Source: Telluria mixta (GTDB lineage Bacteria > Pseudomonadota > Gammaproteobacteria > Burkholderiales > Burkholderiaceae_D). From it: a stretch of 64,000 nt of DNA. The stretch is from assembly GCF_029223865.1 (NCBI RefSeq), contig NZ_CP119520.1, positions 3,410,001-3,474,000 of the forward strand. Direction: 5' to 3'. The notes under the pieces were generated by a model, which saw only the letters and a list, made by a program, of their open reading frames with translations, was not told the DNA's origin and did not search any database. A program made the position numbers and the translations under genes. Numbering within the stretch: position 1 is the first letter of the stretch; every line of letters starts with the position of its first letter. Below, piece after piece: positions 33,833-42,432 of this stretch.

Positions 33833-34932
33833 CCCTGGCCATCGTCATGGATGGTCAGCGTGGAGAGCGGCGTGCCGGCCGCGTCGAGCGCATCGGCCAG
33901 GCGCGCGCGGTGTGCATCCAGCAATCCCTTGACCGATTCGTCCCGGGCATCGAGGCGGATGTGCAACTGGCCGCCGGACAGCACGACGCGCGCCCCCACC
34001 TCGCCCAACGCGCCAAAGCGCAGGCGCAGGCTGCTCTGCCACGTGCCGCCGTTCTCATCCTCGCCGTCCTGGCGGCTTGACGCGTCCCGTTCGACGTCCC
34101 ACTGCATGTCGCGCCCCGGCCATAACTGGCCCTGCCACGCGACTCGTCCCTGTTCGTGCGCGTTCAGCTGCAGGTTGATGAACTGGGCCGTGTTCGGATC
34201 CGTGGGCGGCGGCATGCCGCGCGCCTGCGGCTCGGCCGCGAGGTCGGCGCGGGGGCGGGCGCCTGCGGCCCATTCGGCCACATGCGATTCGTAGAACAGG
34301 CCGCTCTTGCCGAGCCCATCCTTCAGCGCCTGGGCGATGGCGCCCGCGTCGCCGGACGGCCCGCCCAGCAGCGGCGTGCGGCCCACGGCGGCGCTGGCCT
34401 GCGTCTCCGCTTTCTGGGCGGCCGCGATGACGTCGCCCAGCATCTTGCCGGCCGTGCTGATCGACGCGTTCGCACCGTCGGCAGCGCCGCCGGGCAGTTG
34501 CGCGAGACCGCGCGCGCCGGCGAGGAGGGCGGCCGTGCGCGTGAGCGCGGCGGCATCCTTGCCTTCGAGGTAAGCGAGCGTAGACTCCTGCGGGCTGGCG
34601 CCTTCCGGCAGCGGCGGTCCCGCTTCGGCGAACGCGGGGGCGCCCTGGCCCGTCTGGACCTGGAACGTGGGTCGCGGCGCGACCGTCACGAGCGTCAACG
34701 GCACCTGCGTGCCGACCTGGGTACCCTGGGGCAGCGGCATGCGCGCGGCCATGTCGTTGATGCGGACGACGAAGCTGCCGTCGGGCAGTTTCGTCAACAC
34801 GTCGGCCGGCATCGACTGGCCGACGAGGTTGGCAAGCGCGCGCGCAAAGGCTTGCTGGCGCGGGTCGCCGACGGGGAGAGCGGGACGGGTTGCCGCGACC
34901 TGGGTCAGCGAAACGCTATCGCGCGGCAGCAT
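33829..34932 (-). CDS. Second FliK-like protein (Flg_hook C-terminal domain)
   Basis: 367 residues. The C-terminal part (about 260-360) has a hook-length-control type domain: WQSSLRLRFGALGEVGARVVLSGGQLHIRLDARDES and LADALDAAGTPLSTLTI. The N-terminal part has a beta-rich block (DVLTKLPDGSFVVRINDMAARMPLP) and Ala/Gly-rich linkers. It differs clearly from FliK at 25023-26315. It overlaps the following FlhB-domain gene and lies in the fliD-fliS-fliT block, so it is probably expressed late. It might tune export switching; that is inference. Confidence 0.8.
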   Translation of the reverse strand: MLPRDSVSLTQVAATRPALPVGDPRQQAFARALANLVGQSMPADVLTKLPDGSFVVRINDMAARMPLPQGTQVGTQVPLTLVTVAPRPTFQVQTGQGAPAFAEAGPPLPEGASPQESTLAYLEGKDAAALTRTAALLAGARGLAQLPGGAADGANASISTAGKMLGDVIAAAQKAETQASAAVGRTPLLGGPSGDAGAIAQALKDGLGKSGLFYESHVAEWAAGARPRADLAAEPQARGMPPPTDPNTAQFINLQLNAHEQGRVAWQGQLWPGRDMQWDVERDASSRQDGEDENGGTWQSSLRLRFGALGEVGARVVLSGGQLHIRLDARDESVKGLLDAHRARLADALDAAGTPLSTLTIHDDGQG

Positions 34933-34942
34933 CGTTCAGCGG

Positions 34943-35266
34943 TCAGACGCCGTAGGCGCGCGCGACGCGGCGTTCGACGGTCTTGTTCGAGATCATGGCC
35001 TGCAGCTTCGCCATCCACGGCTGCGTCAGGTCGCGGATCTTGCGGTCCGAATCGAGCATCTTGCGGATGGCGTTCACTTTGCGCATGCGCTCCTGGCCGG
35101 CCAGCGGGGTGTCCCCGTTGTCCTTCAGCTGGCGCACGCAGGCGGCGCACTGGTGTTCGAGCTGGAGCAGGCGGTCCCAGTCGGCCGCGGTGGCGGCGGC
35201 CAGCATCTGGTCGGTGATGCCGACCATGGCTTCGTACAGCGAGGCGATTTCGGTATTCGTCATCAT
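34943..35266 (-). CDS. fliT: FliT, chaperone of the filament cap
   Basis: 107 residues from ATG 35266, with GGGGAG 7 bases upstream; an ATG at 35284 overlapping the fliS stop would add 6 residues. FliT protects FliD before export and in enteric bacteria also binds FlhDC. Helical throughout: IASLYEAMVGITDQMLAAATAADWDRLLQLEHQC, then KVNAIRKMLDSDRKIRDLTQPWMAKL. The DWDRL and DRKIRDLTQPWM blocks agree with FliT. Lies between fliS and the second FliK-like gene. Confidence 0.88.
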   Translation of the reverse strand: MMTNTEIASLYEAMVGITDQMLAAATAADWDRLLQLEHQCAACVRQLKDNGDTPLAGQERMRKVNAIRKMLDSDRKIRDLTQPWMAKLQAMISNKTVERRVARAYGV

Positions 35267-35280
35267 CGTCGTGCTCCCCA

Positions 35281-35739
35281 TCATGCGCTCGCCAGGGTCG
35301 GGGCTTTCGGCATGGCCGTGGGCGCAGCGACCTGCTGCGGCTGCTGGACCTTGTCGCCGATCTCCACCCACGCGCCGCGCAGGTCGGCCAGCAGGCCGTG
35401 CACTTCGTCGATGATGGTCACGTCGTTCTTCAGGTTCGCGTGCAGCAGGCGGCGGCTCATGTAGTCGTACAGGGCGTCCAGGTTGGCCGCGATCTCGCCG
35501 CCGGCGTTCTTGTCGAGCGACGCGCGCAGGCCGTTGTCGATGATCGAGATGGCCTTCGAGATGGCCGAACCCTTGGCGGCGATGTTGCCGGCAGCGATGT
35601 TCGTCTTGGCGCCGAGCAGCGCGACGAGGGCGCCGTCGTACAGCATGACGATCAGCTTGTGCGGCGAGGCCGACGTGACACCGGTTTCGATGCTCACGTT
35701 GTGATAGGCGTTGACGCCGCGTTTCATCGTTCCAAACAT
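35281..35739 (-). CDS. fliS: FliS, flagellin chaperone
   Basis: 152 residues. Binds the C-terminus of newly made FliC and prevents polymerisation in the cytosol. Family blocks: YHNVSIETGVTSASPHKLIVMLYDGAL at the N-terminus, ANLDALYDYMSRRLLHANLKND and VHGLLADLRGAWVEI. About 20 extra residues rich in Gln/Ala/Pro close the protein. Starts 23 bases after fliD. Confidence 0.95.
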   Translation of the reverse strand: MFGTMKRGVNAYHNVSIETGVTSASPHKLIVMLYDGALVALLGAKTNIAAGNIAAKGSAISKAISIIDNGLRASLDKNAGGEIAANLDALYDYMSRRLLHANLKNDVTIIDEVHGLLADLRGAWVEIGDKVQQPQQVAAPTAMPKAPTLASA

Positions 35740-35762
35740 GATGGTTCTCCAATAAATCCAGA

Positions 35763-38405
35763 TTAGGCGTTGGCCGCGAGGGCTGCCAACTGCTGCGTCA
35801 GATAGCTTTGGGTGCTCTGCATCGACTGCAGCATGGTGTCGAGCGAGGTGAATTGTTTCTTGTACATGGCTTCCAGCTGCGTCAGGTGATCGCTGAAGGC
35901 GTCGCGTTGTTTGGCCACCGCCTTGATGCTGGCGTTCAAGCCGTCGGTTTTGCTGTTGAGGACGCTGTCCTTGCCGGTGAAGCTGGCGGCCAGGTTCGTC
36001 AACTGGTAGGCATAGCCTTGCGAGAAGGTCACGGTGCCGCGGTCGCCGGTCGTGCCGGTCTTGACCGTGATCTGGATACCCGCCGCCGGCGAACCGGCGG
36101 CCGCCGTCAGCGACTGGCCGTTGCCGGTCGCGGCCACGTTGCCGATCGTGCCTTCGATGTCGGTGCCGACGGCCGGCGTGGCGCCGCCGAAGAGGTCGCT
36201 GACGGCCGTTCCCGTGACGCCGGCAATCGCGATGTTCGACGTCGAGCCGTATTTGCTGGACGAGATCGACAGGTGGCCGGTGCTGTCCACCGAGGTCTCG
36301 ACGGCGTCGCCGCCTCCCGCGAACGTGGCGTTGCCGTTGATGGCGGCGCGCAGCATCGAGGCCAGCTGGTCGTTCGCATAGGTGCCGGCCGGGATCTTGA
36401 TGTTCTGGACTTTCTTGTCCGAGGCCGGATCCGTCTGGTTCAGCGTGATGGTCCAGGTCGTGTTCGCGGCGATCGTCGTCGAGCCGGACAGGGGATTGGC
36501 GCCGGTGAGCGTGCCCTGCGAGGCCATGCGCGTGATGTTCACGGCGTACTCGCCCGGCTTGGTGGCCGCCGTCGACTTGTCGAACGTGATGTTGCCGTCG
36601 CTGGCCGCGCCGACGGCCGCGAACAGGCCGCTGATGTCGCTGAAATTGCTGGACATGGCCTTGCTCAGCTTGGTCGAGTCGAGCGCCAGGCTGCCGTCCC
36701 GCTGGAACGACACGCCGATCTGGCTGAGGTTCGACAGGTTGCTGTCCAGGCCTTCAACGTTATTGCCGAGCGCGCGCCGCAACTGCGTCTGGATCGAACG
36801 GACGGCCGAGTCGCCCTGCAGCACGCCGCCGGTCTTGGTGTCGGCGTTGTAGCCCGTGAGACCGGAGATCGTCTTGTTCAGGTCGTTGTAGGCCTTGACG
36901 AAGCTGTTGATGGCATCCTTGACGGAGCTGGTGTCCTGCGACACGGTCAGCGTCGTGCTGCCGGTCTGCGACAGGTCGAGGCTCACGCCCTGGATGATGT
37001 CGTCCACGGTCGTGTCTGCGCTGCTGACGGCGATGCCGTTCATGGTCAGCTTGGTGTCCTGCGCGCCGCTCGTCTGCGTGAGGGCTTGCGTGCCGTTCGG
37101 ATCGTACGCCAGCAGGCTGGCGATGCCTGCATTGACGGGGCCGCCGTCGGCACCGTCCACGGTGATCTTCATGGCCGACTTCTCGCCCGTCTTGTTCGAC
37201 GTGATCACGAGGTGGTACGGGTTGGTGCTGCCGTCCGAGACGATGGTGGCGGTGACGCCCACGTTGGCCTTGTTGATGGCGTCGCGGATGCCCTGCAGGG
37301 TCTGGTCCTTGGTGTCCAGGGTGACGGTGCCGCTGGCCTGGGCGCCGTCCTGGGTGAAGCCGGCGCCGATGAAGCTGCCGGCGCTGCCCGCCGCGAGGCC
37401 GGCGGCGGCCGGGTTGTTGCCGCCCACGAGGATCTGGCTGCCGTCCTTCGAGCTCAGCGTGATGCCTGCCGTGGCGGTCGTGTCCGAGCCCGCGTTGGCC
37501 GCGCCGGCGGCCAGGCCGATGCCGCCCGTGACGGTGCCGCTGACGGCTTCCGTGACGCTGATGTTGGAACCGTCGGCCGCGAAGAATTGCAGGTCGCCGT
37601 TGGCGGCCGAGCCGGTGACCGTGATGTTGGCGGCGGCCAGCTGGTTCTTGACGGTGTTGGTGCCGAGCGCGGTGTCGAGGGTGGCGGCCGTGACGGTGGT
37701 GCTGCCGTCCGAGCTGGCCAGTTGGACACCGCCCACGGTCAATGCATAATTGCCGGACGTGACCGCCACATCGCCGAAGGTGCCGAACAGCGTGGCCGAG
37801 GTGGACGTGATGCCGGCCTTGGCGGTGACGCCCGTCGTATCCGTTTCGTCGTTGATGGTCGCGGCCAGGTCACGCGCGCTGCGCGTCGTGCCGTTGGTGC
37901 TGATCGCGGTGCCGTTGATGGTCAGCGAGCCGGTCGCGATGCCGGTCGTGGCGCTGGCCAGGCTCAGTGCGCTACCGGCCACGCCGAACGTGCCGCCGCC
38001 GATGCCGCCGAACTGGAACGTGAGCGTCGTCTTGGCGCCGTCGCCGATCTGCTTCGTATTGCTGGACTGGCCGCTCGTCATGAGGCTTTGCGCCTGCGCG
38101 AGCTGGCTGACGTTGATCTTGTATTTGCCGGGCACGGCGCCGGCGCCGGCGCTGGCCGTCAGGAGGTCCTTGTTGCTGGACGAGCTGGTCAGCGCACTGA
38201 ACGTATCGGCCGAGTTCAGCTTCGTCAGCGCACCCTGGAAGGTACCGACGGCTGCACTGACCTTGCCATACGCCTGCAGTTTGTTCTGATAGTCGGCGGT
38301 CTTCGAGTCGTAGTTGTTGAGCGGCGCCGATTCGGCCGCCATCAGCTTGCTGACGAGACCGTTGATGTCGAGGCCGGAGCCGATACCAGGTGAGCTGATT
38401 CCCAC
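35763..38405 (-). CDS. fliD: FliD, filament cap protein, unusually long
   Basis: 880 residues; FliD proteins are commonly about 450-700. Caps the filament tip and folds incoming flagellin. Start codon GTG at 38405 with AGGAG 6 bases before it. The N-terminal block GISSPGIGSGLDINGLVSKLMAAE and the C-terminal coiled coil (MYKKQFTSLDTMLQSMQSTQSYLTQQL) are typical. The exposed middle carries several flagellin-IN-like units, e.g. SLTINGTAIST with ARDLAATIND, and VTLDTKDQTLQGIRDAIN. These explain the size, and I infer expansion by domain duplication. A sigma-28 site lies 34 bases upstream. First gene of a block reaching ycgR. Confidence 0.95.
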   Translation of the reverse strand: MGISSPGIGSGLDINGLVSKLMAAESAPLNNYDSKTADYQNKLQAYGKVSAAVGTFQGALTKLNSADTFSALTSSSSNKDLLTASAGAGAVPGKYKINVSQLAQAQSLMTSGQSSNTKQIGDGAKTTLTFQFGGIGGGTFGVAGSALSLASATTGIATGSLTINGTAISTNGTTRSARDLAATINDETDTTGVTAKAGITSTSATLFGTFGDVAVTSGNYALTVGGVQLASSDGSTTVTAATLDTALGTNTVKNQLAAANITVTGSAANGDLQFFAADGSNISVTEAVSGTVTGGIGLAAGAANAGSDTTATAGITLSSKDGSQILVGGNNPAAAGLAAGSAGSFIGAGFTQDGAQASGTVTLDTKDQTLQGIRDAINKANVGVTATIVSDGSTNPYHLVITSNKTGEKSAMKITVDGADGGPVNAGIASLLAYDPNGTQALTQTSGAQDTKLTMNGIAVSSADTTVDDIIQGVSLDLSQTGSTTLTVSQDTSSVKDAINSFVKAYNDLNKTISGLTGYNADTKTGGVLQGDSAVRSIQTQLRRALGNNVEGLDSNLSNLSQIGVSFQRDGSLALDSTKLSKAMSSNFSDISGLFAAVGAASDGNITFDKSTAATKPGEYAVNITRMASQGTLTGANPLSGSTTIAANTTWTITLNQTDPASDKKVQNIKIPAGTYANDQLASMLRAAINGNATFAGGGDAVETSVDSTGHLSISSSKYGSTSNIAIAGVTGTAVSDLFGGATPAVGTDIEGTIGNVAATGNGQSLTAAAGSPAAGIQITVKTGTTGDRGTVTFSQGYAYQLTNLAASFTGKDSVLNSKTDGLNASIKAVAKQRDAFSDHLTQLEAMYKKQFTSLDTMLQSMQSTQSYLTQQLAALAANA

Positions 38406-38423
38406 TTGTTTCTCCTGTGAAAG

Positions 38424-38444
38424 CGATAATGTAAGTCATTATCG
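38424..38444. repeat. Perfect dyad overlapping the fliD promoter
   Basis: CGATAATG (38424-38431), TAAGT, CATTATCG (38437-38444): an exact 8-bp inverted repeat. The right arm overlaps the fliD -10 box and the left arm lies in the untranslated leader. It could be an operator or an mRNA hairpin just ahead of the GTG start. Confidence 0.55.
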
Positions 38445-38465
38445 ACAGAAGCAAACCGTACTTGA
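38439..38465 (-). promoter_or_regulatory. Sigma-28 (FliA) promoter of fliD
   Basis: On the minus strand TCAA, 15 bases, GTCGATAA: three of four -35 and seven of eight -10 bases match the FliA consensus, 34 bases before the fliD GTG. Same spacing as the other four sites in the window. Confidence 0.8.
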
Positions 38466-38590
38466 GAGTGGGAAATGTGCGTTATTTCCGTGCCGAACAA
38501 TCTGATAGGAAAAAATGCAATACAGAAAGGGAATGGGACGTCAAGCGCGGGCTGCGGCCCACGCTTCACGGTAAGGCGGACATCGAACGC

Positions 38591-38944
38591 TCAGGCCGTC
38601 TGGTCGATGAGCAGGCCCTGCTGCATCTTGTCGATCGACTTGGCGATCTGCAGCGCTTCCTTCGAAGGGATCTGACGGACGACTTCCTTCGTGCTCTGGT
38701 CGATGACCTTGACCACGATGTCCTTGCTGTCCTCGTCGATCGAGAATTGCAGGCTTTGCGACGAACCCAGCATGGCGTCGTTCATCTTCTTGACAGCAGC
38801 CGATACATCCTCGCGCGATGGCTCGACGCCGTCGGCAAGCTTGCTCTTGCCAGCCGTCTCCGTCGCATCTGCCGGTGCTGCCGGCTGGGTCGGACGGTCT
38901 TCCACGCGGGGTGAAACGGGTACACCCACTGGTTGTATGTTCAT
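38591..38944 (-). CDS. flaG: FlaG family protein
   Basis: 117 residues. FlaG proteins influence filament length and are usually found between fliC and fliD, as here. The N-terminal 45 residues are Pro/Ala-rich and variable. The conserved FlaG domain (about 45-115) reads AAVKKMNDAMLGSSQSLQFSIDEDSKDIVVKVIDQSTKEVVRQIPS followed by KEALQIAKSIDKM. No promoter is visible between the fliC terminator and its ATG, so it may depend on read-through. A GC-rich hairpin (38545-38564) follows its stop. Confidence 0.92.
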   Translation of the reverse strand: MNIQPVGVPVSPRVEDRPTQPAAPADATETAGKSKLADGVEPSREDVSAAVKKMNDAMLGSSQSLQFSIDEDSKDIVVKVIDQSTKEVVRQIPSKEALQIAKSIDKMQQGLLIDQTA

Positions 38945-38959
38945 GATGAATTCCCTAGC

Positions 38960-38994
38960 AAAAATTCCCCGGCTGAATTACTTCAGCCGAGGAA
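38960..38994 (-). terminator. Intrinsic terminator of fliC
   Basis: On the minus strand the stem 38982-38994 / 38965-38977 has 12 pairs and one mismatch around a 4-base loop and is followed by a T-run (TTTTTG side at 38960-38966). Located 40 bases after the fliC stop and 16 before flaG. A smaller hairpin CACCG/CGGTG precedes it at about 39003-39017. Confidence 0.85.
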
Positions 38995-39033
38995 TCACTT
39001 TACACCGCTATCGGTGGCTTACTGCATTACTGA

Positions 39034-40482
39034 TTAGCCACGCAGCAGCGACAGGACACCGTTCGGCAGCGAGTTGGCCTGGGCCAGCATAGAGGTACCA
39101 GCCTGTTGCAGGATCTGGCCGCGGGTCATGTTCGCGGTTTCCGAAGCGAAATCGGTGTCGACGATACGGCTGCGCGATGCCGACAGGTTCTCGGTCGACG
39201 ATTGCAGGTTCGAGATCGCCGAGCTGAAGCGCGACTGCAGTGCGCCCAGTTGTGCGCGCTGGCTGTTCACCGAGGACAGGGCTGCGTCGGCGATCTTGAT
39301 CGCCAGCTGGGCGTTGTCGAAGGTGCTGACGTCGACGTTGGCCACCGATTTCAGTTCGGAGTTACCGTCCAGGTCCCAGCCGCTGGCGTCGGTGACCGAG
39401 AAGCTCTGGTCCGAGTCCATGACGATGCGGCCCTTGGCGGCAGCGGTGCCGCCGGCTGCGGCCATGGTCGTCGGGGTGGCGATCGGGGCGCCGTCCGGGT
39501 CATAGGTGCCCAGGTCCGCCGTGGCGGTGGCCGACTGGTTGGTCAGCGAGATGTCGTTGCCTTCGGCGTTGGTCAGCTTGATGCCGCCGTTCGTCTCGTC
39601 GTAGGACGCGGTGACGCCGGTCTTGGCCGTCTGCGCGTTGAAGGCGCTGATCGCCGAAGCGTAGCCGTTGGCGTCGGTGTCGGCGCCGACCGAGAACGAG
39701 ATCGTCACGGCCGTGCTGTTGTCAGAGGTCAGGTCGAACGTGTACGACGAGTTGGCTGCGCCCTGGAGCAGGGATTCGGTCTTGGCCGTGGCGGTGATGC
39801 CGGTGTCGCCGCTCAGCTTGTTGATGCCGGCAGCGGTGGCCTTGGCCGATTCGTCCGCGGTGACGGTATAGGTCTTCGAACCGAGCGAGCCGTTCAGCAC
39901 GATGTCGCCGGTGGCCACCGAACCGGTGACGGAGGCGGTCGTCTGCTTGGAGCTGACGTCCATGCGGTTGTCGCCGTAGGTCGAGGTGGTGAAGTTCGAG
40001 CCGGTCATCGAGATCAGCTGGCCTGCGTTGGCGCCGACCTGGAAGTTGGCGGTGCCCATCGAACCGTCCAGCAGCTTGGTGCCGTTGAATTCGGTGGTTT
40101 GCGAGATGCGGTTCAGTTCCGAGCTGAGCTGGGTCACTTCGGTCTGCAGGGCCTTGCGGTCGCTGGCCGAGTTCGACGAGTTCGACGACTGCACGGCCAG
40201 TTCGCGGATACGCTGCAGGATGTCGCCCGAGTTGGCCAGTGCGCCTTCGGCCGTCTGCGCCATCGACACGCCGTCGTTCGCGTTGCGGGTCGCCTGGCTC
40301 ATGCCCTTGATCTGCGAATTCATACGGTCGGAAATCGCGAGACCGGCGGCGTCGTCTTTTGCGCTGTTGATGCGCAGGCCCGACGACAGGCGCTGGATCG
40401 AGGTGTTGAGCGAAGCTTGCGAGGAGGTCAGGTTACGCTGTGCGTTCAGGGATGCAACGTTGGTATTGATAACGGACGACAT
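39034..40482 (-). CDS. fliC: FliC, flagellin
   Basis: 482 residues. Filament subunit, exported with FliS. The conserved ends are complete: N-terminal [40 protein letters not shown], and C-terminal [27 protein letters not shown] with [13 protein letters not shown]. The variable middle (about 175-390) forms the exposed domains and has a flagellin-IN-like unit ([21 protein letters not shown]). Only flagellin gene in the window. Driven by two sigma-28 sites and closed by a strong terminator, so it is transcribed mainly alone. Confidence 0.98.
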   Translation of the reverse strand: MSSVINTNVASLNAQRNLTSSQASLNTSIQRLSSGLRINSAKDDAAGLAISDRMNSQIKGMSQATRNANDGVSMAQTAEGALANSGDILQRIRELAVQSSNSSNSASDRKALQTEVTQLSSELNRISQTTEFNGTKLLDGSMGTANFQVGANAGQLISMTGSNFTTSTYGDNRMDVSSKQTTASVTGSVATGDIVLNGSLGSKTYTVTADESAKATAAGINKLSGDTGITATAKTESLLQGAANSSYTFDLTSDNSTAVTISFSVGADTDANGYASAISAFNAQTAKTGVTASYDETNGGIKLTNAEGNDISLTNQSATATADLGTYDPDGAPIATPTTMAAAGGTAAAKGRIVMDSDQSFSVTDASGWDLDGNSELKSVANVDVSTFDNAQLAIKIADAALSSVNSQRAQLGALQSRFSSAISNLQSSTENLSASRSRIVDTDFASETANMTRGQILQQAGTSMLAQANSLPNGVLSLLRG

Positions 40483-40585
40483 GGTGTCTCTCCAGACTTG
40501 GTCTTACAGGGCGTGGCGACGTGCCACTCGTATTCACTTTGGTCTGCCACGCTGTTCTGTGACATTCAAACCGCTGTTGAAGCTG

Positions 40586-40612
40586 GTAACGGTGCTCTAC
40601 GGAAAAAGTTTA
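40586..40612 (-). promoter_or_regulatory. Proximal sigma-28 site upstream of fliC
   Basis: On the minus strand TAAA, 15 bases, ACCGTTAC: full -35 match and five of eight -10 bases. A transcript would have a leader of about 100 bases before the fliC ATG. Weaker -10 match than the distal site. Confidence 0.65.
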
Positions 40613-40669
40613 GAGGGGTAGAGCGAAAAAAATCGAAATTTTTGTGTCGCCGTCGGGAGCGGGCCTGCC

Positions 40670-40696
40670 TTGGCGGCGACGAATTCAGGAACTTTA
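40670..40696 (-). promoter_or_regulatory. Distal sigma-28 site upstream of fliC
   Basis: On the minus strand TAAA, 15 bases, GCCGCCAA: full -35 match and six of eight -10 bases. It lies 84 bases upstream of the proximal site, giving tandem FliA-type sites. A-rich runs (40625-40643, 40701-40717) flank both sites and could act as UP elements or bend the DNA. Confidence 0.65.
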
Positions 40697-40733
40697 GGGC
40701 GAAAAAAAATTTATTTTTCCGTGGCCGTGGTTG

Positions 40734-42311
40734 TCAGTCAGCCACCACGACCCGGTTCTTGCCGCTCTGCTTGGCCCGATACATGGCCTTGTCCGCCCGT
40801 GCCATCAGACCCGCCTGGTCCTCGTTCGGATGGCGCAGGGCCACGCCGCACGAGAACGTGATCAGCATCTTCTCGTTTTCGTGCAGGAAGAAATGCTTCG
40901 TCAGCTCGCGCTGCACCCGCACCATCGCGGCGGATGCCGATTCGACATTCGTTTCCGGCAACAGGATGAGGAATTCCTCGCCGCCGAAGCGGGCGATCAC
41001 GTCCATCGAGCGCAATGTGTCCCGCACGACCTTCACGAGGTGGCGCAGGGCGTTGTCGCCCGCGAGGTGGCCGTAGGTGTCGTTGAGCTTCTTGAAATTG
41101 TCCAGGTCGAGCAGGGCGACGCACAACGGCGTGCCGCGACGGTCGGCCCGCGCGCTTTCGCGCTCGAACACGTCGTCCAGGCCGCGCCGGTTGAGGCTGC
41201 CCGTCAGCTGGTCTTCACGCACCAGTTCGCTCATGTGCTGCAGCTTCGCTTCCAGATCCTTGATGCGCGCCTCGGCTTCCTGGACTTCCTGGTGCGCGGC
41301 CAGCATGCGGTCGCGCGACGCCATCGCCTCGGCCTGCACGATCTTCGTCTCGCGCAGCACTTCTTCCAGCACCACGTTGAGTTCCTCGATGTTGCCGGCA
41401 CCGCGGATGCGCTCGGAAAAGCCGCCGATCTTTTCGTGGAAATCGCCCGTCGACGCCGCCACCGAACCGAGGCGGTCGATGAACGTCATCATCATGTTCT
41501 TGACGGTCGCCTTGACGTCCGCAATGCCGTGCTTGAGTTGGCCCTGCTTGTAGATGACGTCCTTCAGGCTGCGCGTGGCGTCTTCCAGCGCGCGGTGGTC
41601 GAGCGGACCGGCGATCAGGTCCTGTACGGCGGCGATCTGGCCGCGCATCCAGCTGTCGTCGTCCAGCAGCTCGGATACGTTTTCCAGCAGAAGTTTAAAC
41701 AGGCGCAGCAGCAGTTCCTGCTGCTCGGCCGTGTCGCCGCTCTTCAGTTCGATCTGATAGCACAGGTCTTTCAGGCGTGTCGCGATTTCCTGCAGCGCTT
41801 CCTCGCTGTGCGCGGCCTTGACAGCGGCGCCCAGCGATTCCGCCTCGCCGGACAGGTGCGGCGTGCCCGACAGCAGCGACGCGACGGCGAACGTCAAGGT
41901 GCGGCTGAGCAGGTCGCGCAGCAGCTTCGCTTCGCCGTCCTCCGTACCCAGCGACATGGCGGGATGCGTATGGCGGCGCAGGTGTTTTTCGGCCAGTTGC
42001 GACAGCGTGCGGGCATAGCCGTCCCAGTCGCGCTGCTTGACGGCGCGGTTGAAGCGGGCGCCGAACTCGGCCAGTTCGCCGGGCGTGTCGGCCAGCTTGT
42101 GGGCGAAGCCGGACAGCACGTTCTCGGCCCCGGGATCGGCGGGCGGCGTTGGCGGCGGCAGGACGTCGACGCCGGCGATCTCGTTATAGATCTCGCGATA
42201 GGCGTCCGGCGTCGGCGCGATGCGCCGCGTGGCGAGCCGGCGGAACGCTTCGCGCGCGATTTCCGCAGGGTTCAGGCCGGGAACCCCCGGCGGGCGTTGT
42301 GAGCTGGACAT
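40734..42311 (-). CDS. Cytoplasmic GGEEF diguanylate cyclase next to flagellin
   Basis: 525 residues, no membrane helices. The C-terminal GGDEF domain (about 360-520) is intact: LTGSLNRRGLDDVFERE, LLDLDNFKKLNDTYGH and active-site FGGEEF. RSMD sits five residues before GGEEF, which is the allosteric I-site RxxD. The N-terminal 340 residues are helical with coiled coil near 310-345 (EVQEAEARIKDLEAKLQHM) and no domain I recognise. It should make c-di-GMP from GTP under product inhibition. It ends 252 bases upstream of fliC, so it may be part of motility control; its signal is unknown. Confidence 0.92.
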   Translation of the reverse strand: MSSSQRPPGVPGLNPAEIAREAFRRLATRRIAPTPDAYREIYNEIAGVDVLPPPTPPADPGAENVLSGFAHKLADTPGELAEFGARFNRAVKQRDWDGYARTLSQLAEKHLRRHTHPAMSLGTEDGEAKLLRDLLSRTLTFAVASLLSGTPHLSGEAESLGAAVKAAHSEEALQEIATRLKDLCYQIELKSGDTAEQQELLLRLFKLLLENVSELLDDDSWMRGQIAAVQDLIAGPLDHRALEDATRSLKDVIYKQGQLKHGIADVKATVKNMMMTFIDRLGSVAASTGDFHEKIGGFSERIRGAGNIEELNVVLEEVLRETKIVQAEAMASRDRMLAAHQEVQEAEARIKDLEAKLQHMSELVREDQLTGSLNRRGLDDVFERESARADRRGTPLCVALLDLDNFKKLNDTYGHLAGDNALRHLVKVVRDTLRSMDVIARFGGEEFLILLPETNVESASAAMVRVQRELTKHFFLHENEKMLITFSCGVALRHPNEDQAGLMARADKAMYRAKQSGKNRVVVAD

Positions 42312-42432
42312 TTTGGACGTTGCAATATGGAATTCTTATTGTCGCCATGGTAAGCCGCTGCCAAAAAATCAAATCGCGGATCAAACACGGAATTACCACT
42401 TATTCTCACCGACTGTATTGACGAAGCTCAGT

